Assembly (NCBI GenBank): GCA_028274465.1
Contig: CM051455.1
Coordinates: 102,174,942-102,238,941, forward strand
DNA: 64,000 nt
Source: Plantago ovata
Taxonomy: Eukaryota; Streptophyta; Magnoliopsida; Lamiales; Plantaginaceae
Direction: 5' to 3'
Shown here: piece by piece, positions 1 through 11,120 of the stretch
Layout of the letters: each line of letters begins with the position of its first letter
Numbering within the stretch: the stretch's first letter is position 1
Position numbers and translations under genes: made by a program
Notes under the pieces: model-generated
The model's input: only the letters and a program-made list of their open reading frames with translations
The model's database searches: none
What the model was told of the DNA's origin: nothing

Positions 1-133
1 AATGTGAAGATTTTTCAAAAGTGGGTGTTTAGACAATTTTCTCAATTATATACAAGTGCCGACCATTGATTAACACATTAGAATTCAGCGGCCCGGCCAA
101 AACAAACTCCAGGTCCAAAACACCCATCAGAAC
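1..133 (+). repeat. Edge of repeat unit U0: MULE end plus GlnRS upstream sequence
   Basis: This stretch matches 53336-53470 almost base for base, and also 20848-20980 and 32294-32430. It carries the outer end of the MULE terminal repeat (the ttctcaattatata part) and then the first bases of the GlnRS upstream region. It stops at cagaac, exactly where Tat-type element A begins with TGATGAGG. In units U1 and U2 the same sequence continues uninterrupted into the GlnRS upstream region, which defines the insertion site. Confidence 0.8.
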
Positions 134-618
134 TGATGAGGATAATTCCGGTCTAAGGAATCACGACGTCATCTCTCAATCCATAGGAGCTGATGGCTTG
201 AGTTTCGTTAAGAGGGATGAGACCTAGATGTACCTGTCAAGGGGAGTTAGAGGGAGGGTAAGGATGATCGTCCTACCTAAGTTAGACCGATCACAAGTCA
301 ATGTTGAGAGTGTAAATAGACAGCATAATGTTCTATGTATGTAAAGAGATATTTATGCAAGTGAGGGAAGAAGGATATATATAGAGGATACGCTCGTGGG
401 GTCCGCCTTTTATTTTGTCTCCTTTATCCGGACAAAGGGGAAGTCTGTCAGTGTAAGAGCGTACTTGACTGGTCCCGTTCGAGGCATGCTTAGTCATGGT
501 GCCCGTGTTTCGACCCCCAGTCTTTCGAGACTCTTCTTTAGGGGGAGTTTTAGGCTTCGAGGGTCCCTCCTTGTGTGATGATGAGAGTTCGAGGGTGATG
601 ACCTTTTATCCCACATCA
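134..618 (-). repeat. 3' LTR of element A (485 bp)
   Basis: The LTR begins TGATGAGG and ends CCCACATCA, giving TGATG/CATCA terminal inverted bases, and is flanked outside by agaac (129-133). The same LTR of element B is 486 bp at 53471-53956. A near-palindromic TATA motif (atatatatag) lies at about 373-382 and could serve sense (minus) transcription. No second LTR of A survives, so insertion age cannot be read from LTR divergence. Confidence 0.85.
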
Positions 619-637
619 TGAGTCCCCCAAGTTTCGA
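619..637 (-). other. Polypurine tract of element A
   Basis: Read on the minus strand, this is a purine-rich run containing cttgggggactca directly before the LTR. That is the expected position of the plus-strand priming site in a minus-oriented element, and it supports the LTR boundary at 618. Confidence 0.65.
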
Positions 638-1365
638 TAGATAGCGTAGGTATCTATCGGAAGTTCAAAGTATTGTTCGGAGGCTTTTCTCATTCAGTCG
701 AAAGGTGCGTAATTTGAATTTTTGAGTGGGGGGCAAATCTTCGGCCGAGCCCTGTGTCAACACGTGTCTGATTGAGGCTGGAGCGTACGGTGTACTCTTC
801 TCGATTTTCCAACCGCCATTATGATGGGTAGCTTTAGGGTTTTTCTTAAAATCTTTTCCCTTTCTCTTTCTTCCTCATTATTTTCATTCTTCTTTTTGCA
901 CTCTCTCTTTTTCTCTCTTTTGCTTACGCCGGGAAGCTCTCGCTGTGTTTCTGTGTTCTCCATCGGGTTTTGCTCCGGAACCTTTGACGCTCCAATTCCT
1001 CAGGTGTGTTTTTCTCTTCCTTTTCTTTTACGGCTTTTGTTCTTCTTCTTTGATTGTTTACTTTTCTTCGTTTCCATTGTCTTGGACGTGGCTCTTGTGT
1101 TTCTTTTTGCTTTTGAGATCTGGGTTTTTGTATCGGGGGGAAAAAGGAAGGGTTTCTATGCTTTTTCCGGAGAATAAAGGGTATTTGTGCTTTTCCGATT
1201 TCTTTTGCTCGTGTTTGTCTTTTGCTTGTTTGCTTAATGTCGAACGTGGCAAGTCTTTAGTCGAATGCGTTTTGCTTTTCCTTTCGAGTTTCCCCTGATT
1301 GTAGGCTCCGGGTTGGGGTTCCTACTGAATTTGTTTCTTTCGTATTTGGTAGTGGAAATCTGAGT
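638..1365 (+). other. Pyrimidine-rich leader of the antisense gene, putative leader intron
   Basis: There is no convincing coding region. The stretch 821-1300 is dominated by C/T runs, so several overlapping frames stay open by composition. A good donor (cag then gtgtgt) at 1003/1004 and an acceptor (tttggtag) ending at 1352, only 13 bases before the ATG at 1366, suggest an intron in the 5' leader of the antisense gene. The same arrangement is conserved in element B upstream of 54709. The splice sites are inferred. Confidence 0.45.
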
Positions 1366-3920
1366 ATGTCGAAACAACTCATTGACCAACCCGGTGCCGA
1401 TGGTGACTTGAAACATGAAAATTCCAATTCTTTTAGCGTACATAGGAGGTCCACTTCTCTAGGTAGGGATACTAGTTCCGTACACCCATCTGATTCGAAC
1501 CCCTTTTTAACCTCGGACCAGGTTGTTGGTGGTAAGTTGGTGCCGTCCCCTCTTATTCGTGCTAGAGTTGTTCATCCCCTCCGAGTTAATCGGCGTTTGA
1601 GGAGTCATAGTCGAAGTATGGCTCAGTCCGCAGGTGGTGTCGAAACGAATGATGGGTCGAAAGACTCGGTGATACCTACTGATGAAAACCTTGACTTGAA
1701 GCTTCTTACGGATCCTAGCTCTGTTCGAATGAAGGAGGCCGAAACGTTATATCATAAATTTGGAATACCTGGGGATTATGGGATTCTTGTTCCGGGGGCC
1801 GATGACAAGATGTATAGCCCTACGCCGGACTGTCTCGCCATTCATATACAATCCTTCGAACACGGGTTTCGGCTTCCGGTTTGTAAGTTTATAATCAATG
1901 TCTTGGAGGGTCTCGAACTTTGTCCAACTCAGGTGCTCCCGAACGCCATGGGGATTCTTGTTGCTTTTTGCGTCTGGTGTAGGTCGATCGATCGGAAAGT
2001 CACTGCTTCTAACTTTCTCCATTTTTTCAACATATGTGAGAACCCGAGTGGGGGGTGCTTTTATTACTTCACTCCCGTGAAGAATTATGAGATTTTTTCG
2101 AAGTTTCAATCCTCGCACGGGGTTGGTTACAAAAAACGTAATGTTTTCGTGCGTATGCCCTCGAACCGAGATGGAACTCCCGGGGTCGTTCCCACTCGGC
2201 GCATTTGGTGAGTTGCCCGAATTGACGACAAGGAAAGGGTGGGCGGATAAGCATAAGGGGATTAGTCCCGAGGATCGGATCAACCCGTATAGTCTGTTGG
2301 TTGAGCCGATTCTTTACCTTGGCAAGGTTTCGAAGGCGAAGCCAGAGATGCGGGGTATCCGTGACTTGGGTATGTTTTTTCGTTTCTTTTTGCAATGTCT
2401 TTATATACTTGTTATTTCGAGGTACTTACTTTCTCTATTTGTTCGAGTGTTATATCTCTGTTGTCTGACCATCGAACTTTTTTTTGTAGACTACTGGATG
2501 AAGCTCTCTCAAGAGTTTCTCGCGAAGAGGGCCCTGGCCATGACGAGCAAGAAACCCGTTTCGAAGTATACGGAGCCTCGGCCTCATAACATAGCCGAGA
2601 TCATTGATCCCGCTACCGCCCCTCACTTGGTGCCTAAGAACGTGGGGGAGGGGTCGAAAAAAGATAATGAGGCGACGGAGTCCGTTCCGATGGTTAACCG
2701 TCCCTCGAACCCTGTGGTGAACCCTAGTTTTGTGGAAGGTTCGGGAGATAACGCTTCTGAGCGCACTCCACCGAGATAAGGCCAGCCTCTCCCCGCGTCG
2801 AAGCTAATGAAAATTCGGCTTCTGGGACCACTCGAAAGAGGGCTCGTTACGAGAAAACGGTGATTACTCTCGACTCCCCTGGTGCCTCAGATCGCCCTCC
2901 AGCTCCCGCTTTCGAAGGGGAAAGTCACGCGGCCGTATCTTTTATGAAGGGGAGTGCTGAAGCTGGGCTCAAGTGGCGAGACTTGATCGTGTCGAAAAGC
3001 GATCAAGCTGATCTGGATCTCTTGACGGATGGTGAGGTTCGGGCGAGCGCGGCTTTGCTCCAAATGCAGGTTCGACTTGTTACTCTTACCGTCTTTGTTT
3101 TCGTTAGACATCTTCGAAGCTATGTTGTTTTAACTTCTTCTTTCAGGTTTTGACTGTCTCGAAGAACTTGGATAGCCGTTTGGCCAAAAAATCTCGCGCT
3201 TCTGGGGATCTCGAAATTAAGCTCCGGGAGGAGAGGAAAATGGTGGAGAATCTTCGCTCGGCCCTTCTAGAGAAAAGCAAGGAATGCTAAGAAATTTCGA
3301 AGGAGTTGGGTTTTGCTCGGGAGAGGAGTGCGGTGCTTCAGTCGAGTCTCTCTTCTGCCAAAGAGAAGAACTTTGGTTTGGTGGCTAGGGTGAATCAGCT
3401 GATCCGAGAGAGGAATGCTTTCGAGAGTGCCCTGAAGCGAACGCGGGAAGATTTGGTGCGGAAGAGCAAATATGCGAGGATCGAAGCGGTCAAAGACTTT
3501 CGACAGTCGGGCTCTTGCGAATATCTTCTGAGTAAGAGAGAAGCGGAGAAAATGGTGGCTGCTCGGGACCTTACTCTGGCGCAGTTGAAGCATGGAAATA
3601 AGTTGGTTCCAGATTTCGACCAGGACAAGGATGTTGATTTGGAGAAAAATGAGAGGCTCAAAGCGCCTTTGGTCGTCGAAAGTGAAGCCGGACAACCTTC
3701 GGAGGAGGAGATGTACGCCGCTCTTCAGGCCGAGGAGTTTTTTTTTGCTGTTCATCCGGACGAGGCTCCTGCTGTTCGACCCCCCTCTCCGCCTTATCCT
3801 TCTTTTGTGTCGTTGCTTTGTGAGCTTGGTAATGACGACCTTGTTTCCGTGGGGATTGACTTGAATAGCGCATCGTACAAGGATCTTGGATCTGAACCTC
3901 GAAGATACAGCGCTAAATAA
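1366..3920 (+). pseudogene. Antisense gene of element A (putative gypsy-type transposon domain, Transposase_28-like), broken
   Basis: This three-exon gene lies opposite to gag-pol. Exon 1 (1366-2369) holds the conserved part, beginning near YHKFGIPGDYGILVP and including FRLPVCKFIINVLEGL and the ICENPSGGCFYYF stretch typical of the plant 'putative gypsy-type transposon' family. Exon 2 (2490-3069) is low-complexity and acidic. Exon 3 (3147-3920) is rich in K/E/R and probably coiled coil. Donors at 2370 and 3070 and acceptors at 2489 and 3146 fit consensus. It is inactivated by an 11-bp loss at about 2207 between two atttgg repeats, a one-base loss near 2767 and a TAA at about 3287 where copy B has CAA. 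A 20-bp loss near 3890 also changes the C-terminus. The biological role of such antisense ORFs is not established. Confidence 0.75.
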
Positions 3921-5030
3921 CCCCACGGGGCAAGAGGGCGAGAGTTCAAAAGGTCCCGGCCAGCAGTGAAGGCTCGAAAAATGTGGAAAGTTCGAAGATG
4001 TGGACTGAAGACTCGGTATGCCGAGTAGTAATGTATTTTTGGATGATTTTTATTTTCCGTCGAACAATTATTTCCCTTTAATTTTCGAACAATGCTTATG
4101 TTTCGACTGTAGGCCGCTTTTTTTTGGTAGACCCGGTCGAATTCTTAACTGACTTTTGTAGCTATCGAACTATATGTAACAGTCGAATTGGCTATCTTGG
4201 CTTCGACTTTTTGATTGCTAATTTTGTGTACTTGGTATGTATCTCGGTTTTTCTTGTATCGACGTGGGATTGGGTTCGATCCTATATACCTCCGCATCTT
4301 TCCGTCTTGTGACTTTCGAACATTAGTGATGGTTAGTTAATGGTTTCGAGGTCTTATGCAATTTCGAGGTCTTTGCCGTGTTATTTTCTTTTAGGCTAGT
4401 AAGATTACTCGTGTTTTTCCGTCAAAAAGTGGAGTATAATACTTGCTAGTGGATCACTTTTCGAGATTGGTATAAGTGGATCTTCTATAAGAGTGTTTTC
4501 GAACGTGGTATTTGATTAGTATGTCCCGTCGGAGATCTATATCGAATCAACGTTCTCATCTCGAAATAATTATATCGAGGTTAAGGATCAATTGAAAAAA
4601 TTGTTTTTCCCGTCGAAAAGAACATTTATCATGTTGTCCTTGTATCGGCACATTTATCAAGTTGTCCTTGTATCGGCTTTCGTGGGAGTGTTCGACACCA
4701 TTTTTCGATGGTCCACCCGTCGGTGGCCTACGGAAAATATGGATTCGAGTGTAAGTGTTATTTTTCGAGTTTAAAGTAAGAGTCGTACTCTATCAATTGC
4801 TTGTTGATACGTGGCATTTTTCTCGAATTGACGAGATTTTCGATTGACAAAAGCTTACATGGTGAGATTTCGCAGTGACGACCCTTTTGGGGGTGGTTTG
4901 CTGAAAATCTCTTCGATCATAACAAAAATACATGGTGAGAGCTTCTCATTGACGACCCTTTTTTGGGGGTGGTTTGTAGAAAGCCTCTTTGATACAAAAC
5001 CAAAAAACTTTCCCTTTCGGTGGGTTTTCT
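3921..5030. other. Non-coding spacer of element A between antisense gene and integrase
   Basis: This is AT-rich sequence rich in tcga motifs; no frame is supported by conservation with copy B (57339-58371) beyond DNA similarity. It contains an imperfect tandem repeat at 4857-4992 (listed separately). The 3' ends of pol (minus) and of the antisense gene (plus) converge here, so it probably holds both polyadenylation regions. Confidence 0.5.
4857..4992. repeat. Imperfect 73-bp direct repeat, two copies
   Basis: The sequence acatggtgag ... gacgaccctttt ... gggggtggttt ... ctct(t)tgat occurs at 4857-4918 and again at 4930-4992. Both copies are retained in element B (about 58197-58332), so the duplication predates the A/B split. 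Confidence 0.7.
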
Positions 5031-6266
5031 TCAGGGGTAATACTTCCTCAAGTTCTTGATATTCCAGGGTCGAAGGATGAGATCCCCATTCATTTCTTGA
5101 AGTCTGTAGCTACCGTTTGACAAGACTTCGATAACTCGAAAAGGTCCTTTCCATGGCTCTTGGAATTTTCCTACCTTTTCGAGTATGTTAGCTTTCCTCA
5201 GTACTAAGTCTCCGACATTGAGGTCTCGCTTGACAAGGTGCTTGTTGTACGCTTTGGTCATCTGAGATTGGTATCGTACTCGGGCTCTAACTTCTTCCCT
5301 TTTGGCATCGAGGGAATCTAGTTCGAATGCACGGAGTTACGTTGTTTTCTCTAGGATCGTACTCTCTGACACGTAGGGTTTCGACGGCAATTTCACATGG
5401 TATGACTGCCTCTGATCCATACACCATGCAAAAGGGGGTCTCTTTGGTGGCTGTCCTTTGAGTAGTTTGATAGGCCCACAGTACGCCGTGCAATTCGTCC
5501 GCCCAATCACCTTTCGACTGGCCCAAACGTTTTTCAAGATTACCAACGATGGTCCTGTTGGTGACTTCTGTTTGCCCGTTGGCTTGGGGGTGACCCACTG
5601 ATGTAAAGCTTTGTTTGATTCCTAGTTCGATGCACCAAGCTCGAATCTTCCTCCCGGTGAATTGAGTCCCATTGTTGGATACGAGGATTCGGGGGTGGCC
5701 GAACCGACATATGATGTTCCTCCAAATGAAGCTTTTCATGACTTCTTCCGTAATTTTTCCCACGGCTTCCGCTTCGACCCACTTAGAGAAGTATTCGACA
5801 ACCACTGTTAGGAATTTTTTCTGGTTGGTAGAGGTTGGGAGTTTTCCGACAATGTCGATCCCCCATCTGTCGAAGGGACATGATATGGGTGTGGGGATCA
5901 TGGGTTCCCCGGTGCCTTACTGTCTCTTGCAAATCTCTGACACTCGTCACAATTTTTGGACCTTTCCTTCGAATTTGGGATTAGGGTTGGCCAGTAGAAT
6001 CCTTGTCGTCGGATCTTCTGGGCAAGTGTTCTTCCTCCGGAGTGATTGCCATAACTCCCGGCATGTACTTCTTCCAGAATCGACCGTGCTTCGTCCTTGT
6101 TTACGCACTGCAGGTGAGGTCCATCGAATGACCTCTTGTAGAGATTGGCCCCATCCCATAAGAAGTATTGGGATCTTCGACGGATCATTCGTGCTTCTAC
6201 TTTGTCCGTGGGCAGTATACCTTGTTTGTATAGCTGCAAGGAGAAGATGTTTAGCATCGAAATCAT
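5031..6266 (-). pseudogene. Integrase region of element A pol, frameshifted
   Basis: This is the C-terminal part of pol, which would insert the cDNA into the genome. Minus-strand segments, in order, are 6266-5898 (zinc-binding H/C region with GGRTLAQKIRRQGFYWP and CDECQ), 5901-5287 (catalytic core with WGIDIVG, then ILVSNNGTQF, then GQTEVTNR) and 5261-5031 (C-terminal domain, GPFRVIEVLSNGSYRL). The second catalytic Asp is Asn here (SNNG instead of SDNG), which should abolish DDE activity. The segments at 5898 are joined by a frameshift with overlapping stop and ATG (CCCATGA), present identically in B, and another frame break lies near 5335. Confidence 0.85.
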
Positions 6267-6591
6267 ATTATATGTCGAAATGGTGTTTGTATTTCCCCCT
6301 TGGATAGGCTGGGGTAAAGAGTTCTTTGGTTAGATACCTTGATTTCTGTTAGCCATTCGTGTTGGCTACCAATGGTATTAACTTCGACCTCTCTCTGCCT
6401 TTTCAGTTTATTGTCACCAATAGTGGGTCGTTGGACCGTCATAAGGGTGATCTGTTCATTTTGATGGAGTAACACATTTCGAGTCATATAAGTTGGGAGA
6501 TCGAGTAACCTCATGATTCGAGCATAAAGAATTTCGATAGTGTGAAATTTCGATAGTGTGTGAGGGAATTTCAATAGTATGTGGAGAGTTT
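6267..6591 (-). other. Linker between RNase H and integrase of element A
   Basis: The frame is poorly conserved here, with short stops. It contains short repeats of the phrase gtgtga/aatttcgatag at about 6535-6580, which are expanded by one unit in B (59930-59990). I see no recognisable domain. Confidence 0.4.
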
Positions 6592-8337
6592 TCATACTTG
6601 TCGAGTAGTTATGGATTGGGATGAACTCCTGAATCTTGCTAGCCCATCTGCGATTTTGTTGAGGGTTCGCGGTATTTGTGAGATTTCTACACTTGAGAAT
6701 TTGGCCGTCAAGTCTTTCAGCTCCGCGAGATAGAGCTTCATTGTTTCTTCTTTGGCTTCGAAGGTTCCTGCAAACTGTTGGGCCACCAGTTGTGAGTCTG
6801 TTCGAAGGTGTGCGTGTTTGGCACCCCCTTCGAGCAAAAGTCGTAGGCCTATGAGGGCGGCCTCATACTCGGCCTCATTGTTGGTGGCCGGGAAGGCTAG
6901 TCGAACGGCAAAGTCAAGTTCGATCCCAGAGGGATCGGTCATATGTATTCCGACGCCCCCTTGTCCTCGAGTGGAGGAGCCGTCGACGTAAATTTCCCAC
7001 CTTGGATCCATGTTTTCGCCTTTTATCACATCTTCGAGAGTAAAGACGGGGAGTGTTTTGACTTCTCCTAGTCCTAGGAAAAAGTCAGCGACCACTTGGG
7101 CTTTTTTGGACTTCGGGGCTTGGAACTCGATTGTGTACTCCATGAGTTCGATGGACCATTGCACTAAACGACCCGAAAGGTCGGGTTTTCCCAAGATCCT
7201 CTTCAAAGGTTGGGAGGTGAGCACTACTACATCGTGGGCTTGAAAATAGGGGCGAAGGCGCCGTGAGGCCAATACTACGCAATAAGCAAGCTTTTCGATA
7301 TCCAAGTAATTTACTTCGGCTTTAGTGAGAACTTTGCTCAAGTAGTAAATGGGATGATGTTGGTCTCCTTCAATTCGTCCCATAACCGAGCTAACGACTT
7401 CGAGAGAGATAGCGACGTGTAGGTACAAGACATCTCCTTGCTTCGGTTTCGAGAGGAGGGGTGGCTTCAACAGGTGATCTTTGAGCTCCGTCAGGGCTTT
7501 CTCACTTTCTTCGGTCCACTCGAAATTCCGGCTATTCCTCAAGACTTTGAAAAAAGGGAGACTCTTTTCTCCGGATCTTGAGATGAAACGGCTGAGGGCA
7601 ATGACTCTTCCCACGAGCTTTTGGACTTCATTGATGTTTCGAGGACTGGGAAATTCGAGGATGGCCTTGATCTTGTCGGGATTGGCTTCGATCCCTCTTT
7701 GGGTAACCATGTAGCCGAGAAATTTCCCCCCTTTTACCCCGAAGGTGCACTTCGAGGGGTTTAGTTTCATTCCGAACTTTCGAAGGATGGCGAAACATTT
7801 GCTCAAGTTTTTCACATGGTCTTTTGCTTCGAGGCTCTTGACGAGCATGTCGTCGACATAGACTTCCATGGTGGATCCGATCTCTTGTTCGAACATCATG
7901 TTGACCAATCTTTGGTAAGTGGCTCCCGCGTTTCGCAAGCCAAAAGGCATGACCTTAAAGGAATATACCCCTGAGTGAGTTACGAAAGCGGTTTTATCCA
8001 CGTCCTCTCGTGCCATGGGGACTTGGTAATATCCTTGGGACGCGTCCATGAAGCTAAGTCGTTCGGCGCCGGCCTTCGAATTTACTAGTTGGTCGATTCG
8101 AGGCAGGGGGTAGGGGTCCCGGGGACAATGTTTGTTGAGGTCCGTGAAATCGTTGCACATTCTCCACTTTCCTTTGCCCTTGCTTACTAGTACGACGTTG
8201 CATAGCCAATCCGAAAAATGTGTGGGTCGAATGTGTCCGGCTTTCAGAAGTTTCGACACTTCTTCGTCGATTATCAAGTTCTTCTCTCTACTAAAGTTCC
8301 TTTGCTTTTGGCTAACGGGCTTGGCTTTTGGATTCAC
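6592..8337 (-). CDS. Reverse transcriptase and two RNase H domains of element A (581-aa open frame)
   Basis: This internal pol fragment has no stop for 581 codons. From its N-terminus it shows the RT palm (KGKGKWRMCNDFTDLN, then YPLPRIDQLV, then the catalytic YVDDMLV near residue 160) and the thumb. The RT-linked RNase H follows (PIYYLSKVL ... QPLKRILGKPDLSGRL), and then a second RNase H (WEIYVDGSS, TNNEAEYEAALIGL, RTDSQLVAQQ). The RT copies element RNA into DNA in cytoplasmic particles. The ATG at 8337 is internal: the frame is cut at 8390 by element D and its upstream continuation resumes at 14682. It is thus an intact domain block inside a dead element. Confidence 0.9.
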   Translation of the reverse strand: MNPKAKPVSQKQRNFSREKNLIIDEEVSKLLKAGHIRPTHFSDWLCNVVLVSKGKGKWRMCNDFTDLNKHCPRDPYPLPRIDQLVNSKAGAERLSFMDASQGYYQVPMAREDVDKTAFVTHSGVYSFKVMPFGLRNAGATYQRLVNMMFEQEIGSTMEVYVDDMLVKSLEAKDHVKNLSKCFAILRKFGMKLNPSKCTFGVKGGKFLGYMVTQRGIEANPDKIKAILEFPSPRNINEVQKLVGRVIALSRFISRSGEKSLPFFKVLRNSRNFEWTEESEKALTELKDHLLKPPLLSKPKQGDVLYLHVAISLEVVSSVMGRIEGDQHHPIYYLSKVLTKAEVNYLDIEKLAYCVVLASRRLRPYFQAHDVVVLTSQPLKRILGKPDLSGRLVQWSIELMEYTIEFQAPKSKKAQVVADFFLGLGEVKTLPVFTLEDVIKGENMDPRWEIYVDGSSTRGQGGVGIHMTDPSGIELDFAVRLAFPATNNEAEYEAALIGLRLLLEGGAKHAHLRTDSQLVAQQFAGTFEAKEETMKLYLAELKDLTAKFSSVEISQIPRTLNKIADGLARFRSSSQSITTRQV

Positions 8338-8389
8338 GTTGAGCCTATGAACGATGACTTGGGGAGAGATCCCCTTGAGGTCTAAGGTG

Positions 8390-9660
8390 TGATGAACGCG
8401 GATGTCGTGCTCCGGATTCAGTCAAATAAATTTGTTATTTAGCCAAAGGCAATCCACAACTACAACGAAAACCGTAGTGTAGTAGCAGAATGACTCGAGT
8501 GTCGTTCTCTCAGGACTATAACTTGCTTTATCTATTTAACAAGAGAAAATAAAACAGCAGATAGATAGCAATAGGGGGTTTCTAGCAGATAATGGAGATT
8601 GGTGATAGTATGGTCCTTCTTAGCATAATGGGTCGATAATCATGCATAAATTCCTCGGTCTTGCATAGAGATCTTTGAATCAATCTAGTGTCCTGTTGCA
8701 AGTATTAAGCACTACGAAGATAATCTGGTCTGACTAGTCAATCACGATTGTCCTAATGTGTTCCGTAATTATTCAACACTACGAATATAATTGGTCTGAT
8801 GGTCGAATAGTGTCCAATTGTTCATAATGATCAACACAACATACGAGAATTTTGGTTACAACTGATCAACGAAATAAAGCAATGACACGGAGTATAATGC
8901 GCGATATTGCCATTAGCATGATTATCTTCCCTCGATAAGAATTCACATACTACCACCAATGATAAGTTTAGCTACTCATATTATGCATGCAATCAACAGA
9001 AATCATAGAAGAAAACATATTGAAAGATAAATAAAATAAGTAGATTAAATTGTAAGATACAAGTTACCGAAGGTTGTCAATCTCCGGATGATTGTGGTCC
9101 TACGAGCTCCAATCTGCTATGAAAAAGTATCCCCTAAGCTATGGAACTCCCAGGACAGACCCCGGGAAGTCCCTACCTAAAACTATAGAGAGAGGTGAGA
9201 AAGAAGGCTTGGAAAGATATGATTTTCGGAGAAAAACTGAGCTCTATATATAGGCCCCGAAATATCTCTGGGGCGGTTCGCCCGAGGCTGGGGCGGTTCG
9301 CCCCCCTGCTTTTTCGCGGAATTCTGTGTTTTTCGACGCGGATTTGGATTTCTTCACCTTTTCGGACTCGGTTTCAGACTTCTAATGGCCTTCTAACCTC
9401 CAGATTTGACCCCTAGACTCCAAATCCTATCCGGAAACCTTCAGATACTCCAATTAGGCTTCTGGAACACCAATTCCTTGTCAGCTTCAATATATTTGCC
9501 CAGAAATCCCCGAATTTAAACCAAAACCTGTAAAATAAAATCTAAAGGGAAACGTGACACTATTCTAATAAAATGTACTAAAATATAGCTAAATTAACAT
9601 AGAGGATAGCTAAAATAGGTGAAAAAGACTCGAATGAAAGTGTAAAATACACATTCATCA
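8390..9660 (-). repeat. 3' LTR of element D (1271 bp)
   Basis: It is nearly identical to the partner LTR 13426-14676. It contains one extra 20-bp unit (ggggcggttcgcccgaggct, around 9270-9289), which accounts for the length difference of 20 bp. By eye I see roughly twenty substitutions, so the insertion is not brand new. A TATA box reading on the minus strand lies at 9244-9253. Confidence 0.9.
9244..9304 (-). promoter_or_regulatory. LTR core promoter of D: TATA box with paired GC palindromes
   Basis: On the minus strand a TATA box (ctatatatag, 9244-9253) is preceded by two copies of the near-palindrome ggggcggttcgccc starting at 9270 and 9290, i.e. 20 bp apart. The order palindromes - TATA matches transcription into the element. 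The partner LTR (14280-14320) has the same TATA but one palindrome. That this is the promoter is inferred from position. Confidence 0.6.
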
Positions 9661-11120
9661 AACTCCCCAAACCGAACCTTTGCTTGTCCTCAAGCAACTA
9701 AGCTAGACTCTAATACAAAAAACACGCAAGACACAAAATGGAGTTTCATGCCAAATAAAATGAGCTAATCTACTGAATCTATCAAATAACATATGAACAA
9801 AAACCACATGAATCAAAGCATGAATATAGGTTGAAGAATACATCGATTGACTTATACACATCCACATAAGCACTTATGTCAAGACAAGATAGTCTCTCGT
9901 AACATTCTCTACCTGGACCTAGTCAGTGACGACGTAATGATGCATGCTAGATACGAATGGTTGCCCCGTGCCTATGAAACTGAGGACTTACTGCTGTTCC
10001 ACCATGTTAAGACTTTCCCTCAAAAGAGGTCGAACCAGTACTGGCTCTCATCAAAAGAAGGAGGGTTCCCTATGAAAGATAACTCTCCCCTATTCTACCC
10101 ATCTCTCAAGTAAAGTCTTAAGCTATTCACCACTTCCTGAATGGAAGGACGAGGGTGGTCTAGAACAGATGACACTCAAGACAAAAATAGAAAAACACGA
10201 TTACGAACATCACAAAAATGGAAAATAAGACTCAACACTTTGCTAAACTGCTATTTGGCTTCCTTTCTGGACCCTTCTTTGCTTTTTTGGGGTCTTTTCT
10301 CATTTCTCTTTTTTCTTTCCAGATTCTTTTTCTTTTTTTTTTCTTTTTTCTGGAATTTTTCTTCTTTTTTTTTTTTTTCGATTTTTTCTAGCCAGCAGTA
10401 GCATTACAAAGAGGGAAACAAAAAACTCACACGACCTCCCCAAACCTATTCTTTCGAATAGGTTGGAGTACAAATTTACGGAAAAAGGAAAAATAAACTC
10501 ACGATACGCAAATGAAAAACAGAAACAAGTCTACGATGATGTAACCCCCTCCCCAAACCTATTCGGAAGAATAGGTTATAAACAAAGGATCACACAACCT
10601 CACACTACCTCCTTCCTAGGCATTTAGCAATCTCAAAGCATGGTGAAGACTTGTTGCCTCTTAGGTACATATTTACTCGGGAAAAAAAACAACCATAAGA
10701 CCCTAACATGCATCATCCTATTATAAAGGCCTTCGTGAACCGCAGTAGAGAAAACATCACTAAGTGATGTCGAGACTACCTAGCTCAACTAAGTGCAATA
10801 CATAAATGTGACAAGCCAAGCGAGAAAAACCTCAAACAAATTCATAGAGATGAATCATACGATTAATGGCATAGCTAGCTGATCTACCCAATAAAAAAGT
10901 TCAAAGAATTCGGCAATAAACTCTATATAAAACATGCAAAACTATCCTAGGATGAAAGTAGTGAAATGCAACCTAAAAAATCTAAGAAAGCAGTAAACGT
11001 GCAAATGCAAATGCAAACGGATAAAGCATGCAGAAAAGCAGTAAAGAAAGCGATAAAATTCCGGGTTGCCTCCCGGATAGCGCCATTGTTTAAAGTCTTT
11101 GACTCGACTCCTGTCTGCGC
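9661..11120 (-). other. Non-coding 3' region of element D
   Basis: It starts with the polypurine tract (minus strand, ggtttggggagtt, 9661-9674) and continues without a credible ORF. A T/C-dominated low-complexity tract spans 10260-10395. The short inverted phrase cctattc(t)tt(c)gaataggtt recurs at about 10445-10465 and 10557-10576. The sequence is closely similar to 23872-25230 of element C, so it is conserved non-coding sequence of this family, then joins directly to the region before protease. Confidence 0.6.

Noticed and set aside
821..1298. Overlapping plus-strand ORFs rich in F/L/S in the leader of element A
   Set aside because: They come from C/T-rich sequence; two frames are open at once, and the protein has no domain. 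The region is better read as leader and intron of the antisense gene.
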